NCBI GenBank assembly: GCA_028822885.1
Contig: JAPKCP010000023.1
Span: forward strand, 1 to 18,048
Source of the DNA: Yoonia sp.
Lineage (GTDB): Bacteria > Pseudomonadota > Alphaproteobacteria > Rhodobacterales > Rhodobacteraceae
Direction: 5' to 3'
DNA length: 18,048 bases
Position 1 is the first letter of the stretch. Each line of letters opens with the position of its first letter. A program made the position numbers and the translations under genes. The notes under the pieces are model-generated. The model did no database searches and was not told the DNA's origin. It worked only from the letters and a program-made list of their open reading frames with translations. Shown piece by piece: positions 15,945-18,048 of this stretch.

Positions 15945-16243
15945 GCACCGTTGCAGATATCGCCGTCAAAGTGCGCAGCAAAAATGCGGGTCCGTTTTGG
16001 CTGACCGTCGATATCTTTTGTGGCTCGCCGCAAGCCTACGCGCAGATCACCGAAAGCCTATCAACTGAACGGGTTGCTGCAGCCTTTCAGACTGACGCCG
16101 CAACCCTGAAGCGCTTCGACATTAAAAGCCTGAACGTCATTAAATTCAGCCTGCCGCGCCCCGTTATCCAAGGCGACATCGCAGATCGAGACATGCACGG
16201 TGCAGGCTGGGCCCCACTCATCGCAGAAATAGCACTGAACTAA
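15941..16243 (+). CDS. DUF4387-like protein
   Basis: A 100-residue soluble protein beginning ADIAVKVRSKNAGPFWLTVDIFCGSPQAY, which I recognise as the DUF4387 pattern (KNAGPF..T.DI). It continues with FDIKSLNVIKFSLPRPVIQGDIADRDMHGAGWAPLI, again typical. Function is unknown. In other genomes DUF4387 occurs either as a separate gene directly after an AtuA/DUF1446-type gene or close to one, which suggests the two form one enzyme or complex. Here the start overlaps the AtuA-like stop by four bases (ATGA), consistent with equal synthesis of the two subunits. It is the last gene of the operon and is followed by a palindrome-rich terminator region. Confidence 0.8.
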   Translation: MSTVADIAVKVRSKNAGPFWLTVDIFCGSPQAYAQITESLSTERVAAAFQTDAATLKRFDIKSLNVIKFSLPRPVIQGDIADRDMHGAGWAPLIAEIALN

Positions 16244-16277
16244 GCGCGTCTTTGGTTTTGTCTATATCCCGGGGGGG

Positions 16278-16315
16278 TGGGGGCTGGCCCCCAGTCGAAT
16301 TTTCGCGAAAATTCG
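16278..16315. terminator. double-palindrome region, probable bidirectional terminator
   Basis: Two inverted repeats sit side by side in the 78-base gap between convergent genes. The first is TGGGGG-CTGG-CCCCCA (16278-16293), a six-pair GC stem with a four-base loop. The second is a perfect 20-base palindrome (16296-16315) whose halves are CGAATTTTCG and CGAAAATTCG. Just upstream is ATATCCCGGGGGGG, which resembles an intergenic element common in Rhodobacterales genomes. There is no simple T-run, but placement between the DUF4387 gene and the convergent MBL gene fits transcription termination in both directions. Confidence 0.6.
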
Positions 16316-16321
16316 TCGTCC

Positions 16322-17203
16322 CTAAAGACCGTTCACAGGCACCTTAAGGACAGGATTTCCGTGTTCATCTGTTGGCACCTCACCAGCCCGCATGTTCACC
16401 TGCAGGGCTGGAATAATCAGCTTTGGCACGGACAGTTGCGCATCCCGTTCCGTGCGGAATTTAATAAACTCATCACGGGTTTTACCGCCACCCACATGGA
16501 TATTATTTGCCTTCTGATCGGCAACCGATGTTTCCCACTCAATAGCGCGACCACCGGGGCCGTAATCGTGGCACATAAACAGACGCATGTCGTCAGGCAG
16601 CGACAGCACTTTCTGGATCGAATCGTAGAGCTCACCCGCGTCACCACCCGGGAAATCACACCGCGCAGACCCACCATCAGGCATGAATAACGTGTCCCCA
16701 GCAAAGGCTGCATCGCCGATCACATGCACCATACACGCAGGCGTGTGGCCCGGCGTATCAATCGCAAAACCCGTCATATTTCCAATCTGGTATGTGTCAC
16801 CATCCTTGAACAGCGCATCAAATTGGGATCCATCACGTTGAAAATCAGTTCCTTCATTAAAGACTTTTCCAAACGTCTCTTGGATGACCATAATGTTTTC
16901 GCCAACGCCAACTTTCCCACCAAGCTTTTCTTGCAGGTAAGGCGCGGCACTCAGGTGATCCGCATGGACATGGGTTTCAATAATCCAGTCAAGGACCAAC
17001 CCTTCGCGCTCAATTTCCGCAATCAAGCCATCCGCGTGTTCATGTGTGATACGGCCCGCTGCGTAATCAATATCCATGACGCTATCAAAGATTGCGCAAT
17101 GCTCGCTGGACGGGTCGCGAACGATGTAACTGATTGTATTCGTGGCCGCATCAAAATGGGCCGACACCTTTGGTTTCACACTCATATTCACTGGAAACGT
17201 CAT
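16322..17203 (-). CDS. MBL-fold hydrolase, Blh/ETHE1-like probable persulfide dioxygenase
   Basis: A 293-residue metallo-beta-lactamase-fold protein. The metal site motif is ETHVHADHLSAAPYLQEKLGG (H78, H80, D82, H83). It is followed by IDTPGHTPACMVHVIGDAAFAGDTLF, which holds the next His and the bridging Asp, and by FMCHDYGPGGR with the last His. The pattern is that of the Blh / ETHE1-related group, iron-dependent dioxygenases that oxidise glutathione persulfide to sulfite during sulfide detoxification. The HADHLSAAPYLQ motif and the FMPDGGSARCDFPGGDA loop favour this over glyoxalase II. No rhodanese domain is fused, unlike some Blh proteins. The ATG at 17203 is preceded by GAGGAG with a seven-base spacer. 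No BigR regulator or sulfite exporter is visible nearby. The upstream gene, a broken metal permease, is on the same strand but functionally unrelated. Confidence 0.85.
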   Translation of the reverse strand: MTFPVNMSVKPKVSAHFDAATNTISYIVRDPSSEHCAIFDSVMDIDYAAGRITHEHADGLIAEIEREGLVLDWIIETHVHADHLSAAPYLQEKLGGKVGVGENIMVIQETFGKVFNEGTDFQRDGSQFDALFKDGDTYQIGNMTGFAIDTPGHTPACMVHVIGDAAFAGDTLFMPDGGSARCDFPGGDAGELYDSIQKVLSLPDDMRLFMCHDYGPGGRAIEWETSVADQKANNIHVGGGKTRDEFIKFRTERDAQLSVPKLIIPALQVNMRAGEVPTDEHGNPVLKVPVNGL

Positions 17204-17287
17204 GCTGAACTCCTCTTTGGATAAAGCCTAAACTGGCAACACCTTTGCGGCAAGCCAACCTTCAACAGCATCAACACTCAGGCAAAA

Positions 17288-18018
17288 TTAACCAGCCATC
17301 CACGACGTTTTGCGCGTGATATGCAACCGATAAGAAAATGCGACAATGAACATCGCCGTCAGGATTAACACGATCGTCGCTACCGGCGCACTATCAAGGA
17401 AAAAGCTTGCGCATGTGCATGAGAACATGGCGATCAAACACACCGCGACGGACACAACCAACATCTGCCCAAAGCTGCGTACGACTAAAAACGCAATGGC
17501 CCCCGGTGTGATCAGCCAGCCTGCTTGCCTTTGCTTGCGCAGGATCAAACGCATGGAGCAGTAGATCTTTCCATTTGGCAATCAAAACCGCGCAAAGGAC
17601 GGCGGCGATGACACCAGCGATCCACAGACCCAATCCCAAGCATGTTCCCAAACAAAATATGGTCAAGATGCTCGTTTGTCGTGATCGACGGGTACAAAAT
17701 GATCCCCAACCCAAACATGCCGGAAAAGACACCGCCCATAACCGTGTCCTGCTTCACGCGGCTATTGTCTGCCAAAAACCCTGTCAACAAGGCACACGCC
17801 ATACCAGCAGCGAATGCCCCAATAATGAGCCGAATCCCGATCATCCACACCAAGACAATGCCCGGAAGCACAGCATGGCTGACCGCGTCGCCCATCAGCG
17901 GCCAGCCTTTCATCACCAAGAAGCACGACAGCAAAGCCGTGAACGGTGCGATCAACAGCGTAATCCAGAACGCAGTGTGCATAGACTGAAACTGAAATGG
18001 GAGAAGCCAAGCATTCAT
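17288..18018 (-). pseudogene. broken metal ABC transporter permease (SitD/MntB/ZnuB type)
   Basis: The gene encodes an ABC-3-family membrane permease for manganese, zinc or iron, but is split over three frames. Frame one (18018 to about 17625) gives MMNAWLLPF-like start, MKGWPLMGDAVSHAVLPGIV, DNSRVKQDTVMGGVFSGMFG and HLDHILFGNMLGIG. A one-base shift near 17620-17630 is needed to reach WIAGVIAAVLCAVLIAKW and LLLHAFDPAQAKA. A second change near 17520-17530 leads to LITPGAIAFLVVRSFGQML and FFLDSAPVATIVLILT, ending in TAA at 17288. From memory of the family, about 30-40 residues (one to two helices) that normally lie between AQAKA and LITPGAIAF are missing, so the second break is a deletion, not only a frameshift. 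The start ATG at 18018 overlaps the stop of the upstream gene (TGATG). Sequencing error could explain the first shift but not the deletion. Confidence 0.78.
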
Positions 18019-18048
18019 CAAGCAACCTTCCCCTTTAAAGCAGCGACA
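18018..18048 (-). CDS. 3' end of an upstream gene, probably a partner metal-transport permease
   Basis: Only the last nine codons (VAALKGKVA) and the TGA stop at 18020-18018 are in the window. The stop overlaps the ATG of the broken permease gene (TGATG), as is usual between sitC/mntC and sitD genes. The frame is open to the window edge. Identity is inferred from that operon arrangement alone, and the fragment is too short to recognise. Confidence 0.35.
   Translation of the reverse strand, partial: VAALKGKVA

Noticed and set aside
17228..17290. Open stretch after the permease stop in the same frame reading SVDAVEGWLAAKVLPV, reminiscent of a rhodanese tail
   Set aside because: It is only about 18 codons, has no start and no other rhodanese motif. 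It is too short to distinguish from chance.
17288..18018. Programmed frameshifting to make the metal permease
   Set aside because: Two shifts would be needed, no slippery heptamer was seen, and a membrane segment is missing, so decay is the simpler explanation.

Overview
The window looks like chromosomal DNA of a marine Rhodobacterales (Roseobacter-group) alphaproteobacterium. The reasons are an RpoH sigma factor of the alphaproteobacterial RpoHI type, a neighbouring rluD / DUF6476-like pair, a ligase-associated exonuclease plus ATP-dependent ligase pair, a TctCBA transporter with a divergent two-component system, and a G-run/palindrome intergenic element next to CCCGGG. Base composition is moderate GC and looks even by eye (not computed). 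No tRNA, rRNA, CRISPR array or insertion sequence was seen, and no gene-free stretch exceeds about 180 bases.

Layout. (1) 1-372: 3' end of an alpha/beta-hydrolase gene. (2) 405-2998: two-gene DNA-repair operon, MBL-fold exonuclease plus ATP-dependent DNA ligase, with overlapping stop and start codons. (3) 3104-4924: M3-family oligoendopeptidase (pepF), ending at a strong hairpin shared with the convergent Gfo/Idh/MocA oxidoreductase (4984-5949, minus). (4) 6069-8175, minus: rpoH, with its own terminator and a near-perfect sigma-32-type promoter, preceded by an RluA-family pseudouridine synthase. A small membrane protein (8162-8470, plus) overlaps the 5' end of that synthase head to head.

(5) 8519-16243 is the most coherent block. 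Response regulator, sensor kinase and an orphan periplasmic solute-binding protein form one minus-strand operon (11549 down to 8519). Divergent from it is tctC-tctB-tctA followed by an AtuA/DUF1446-like protein and a DUF4387-like protein. Between them lies a tandem 11-bp direct repeat of the kind bound by OmpR/PhoB-type regulators. The inferred logic is that a periplasmic ligand is sensed by the kinase, possibly with help from the solute-binding protein. The regulator would then switch on a tripartite carboxylate transporter together with two proteins of unknown chemistry that probably process the imported acid.

(6) 16322-17203, minus: Blh/ETHE1-like MBL-fold protein (probable persulfide dioxygenase), separated from the DUF4387 gene by a double-palindrome terminator region. 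(7) 17288-18018, minus: a broken metal-ABC-transporter permease (SitD/MntB/ZnuB type) with two frame changes and an internal deletion. The last codons of an upstream gene, probably of the same operon, run off the window end.
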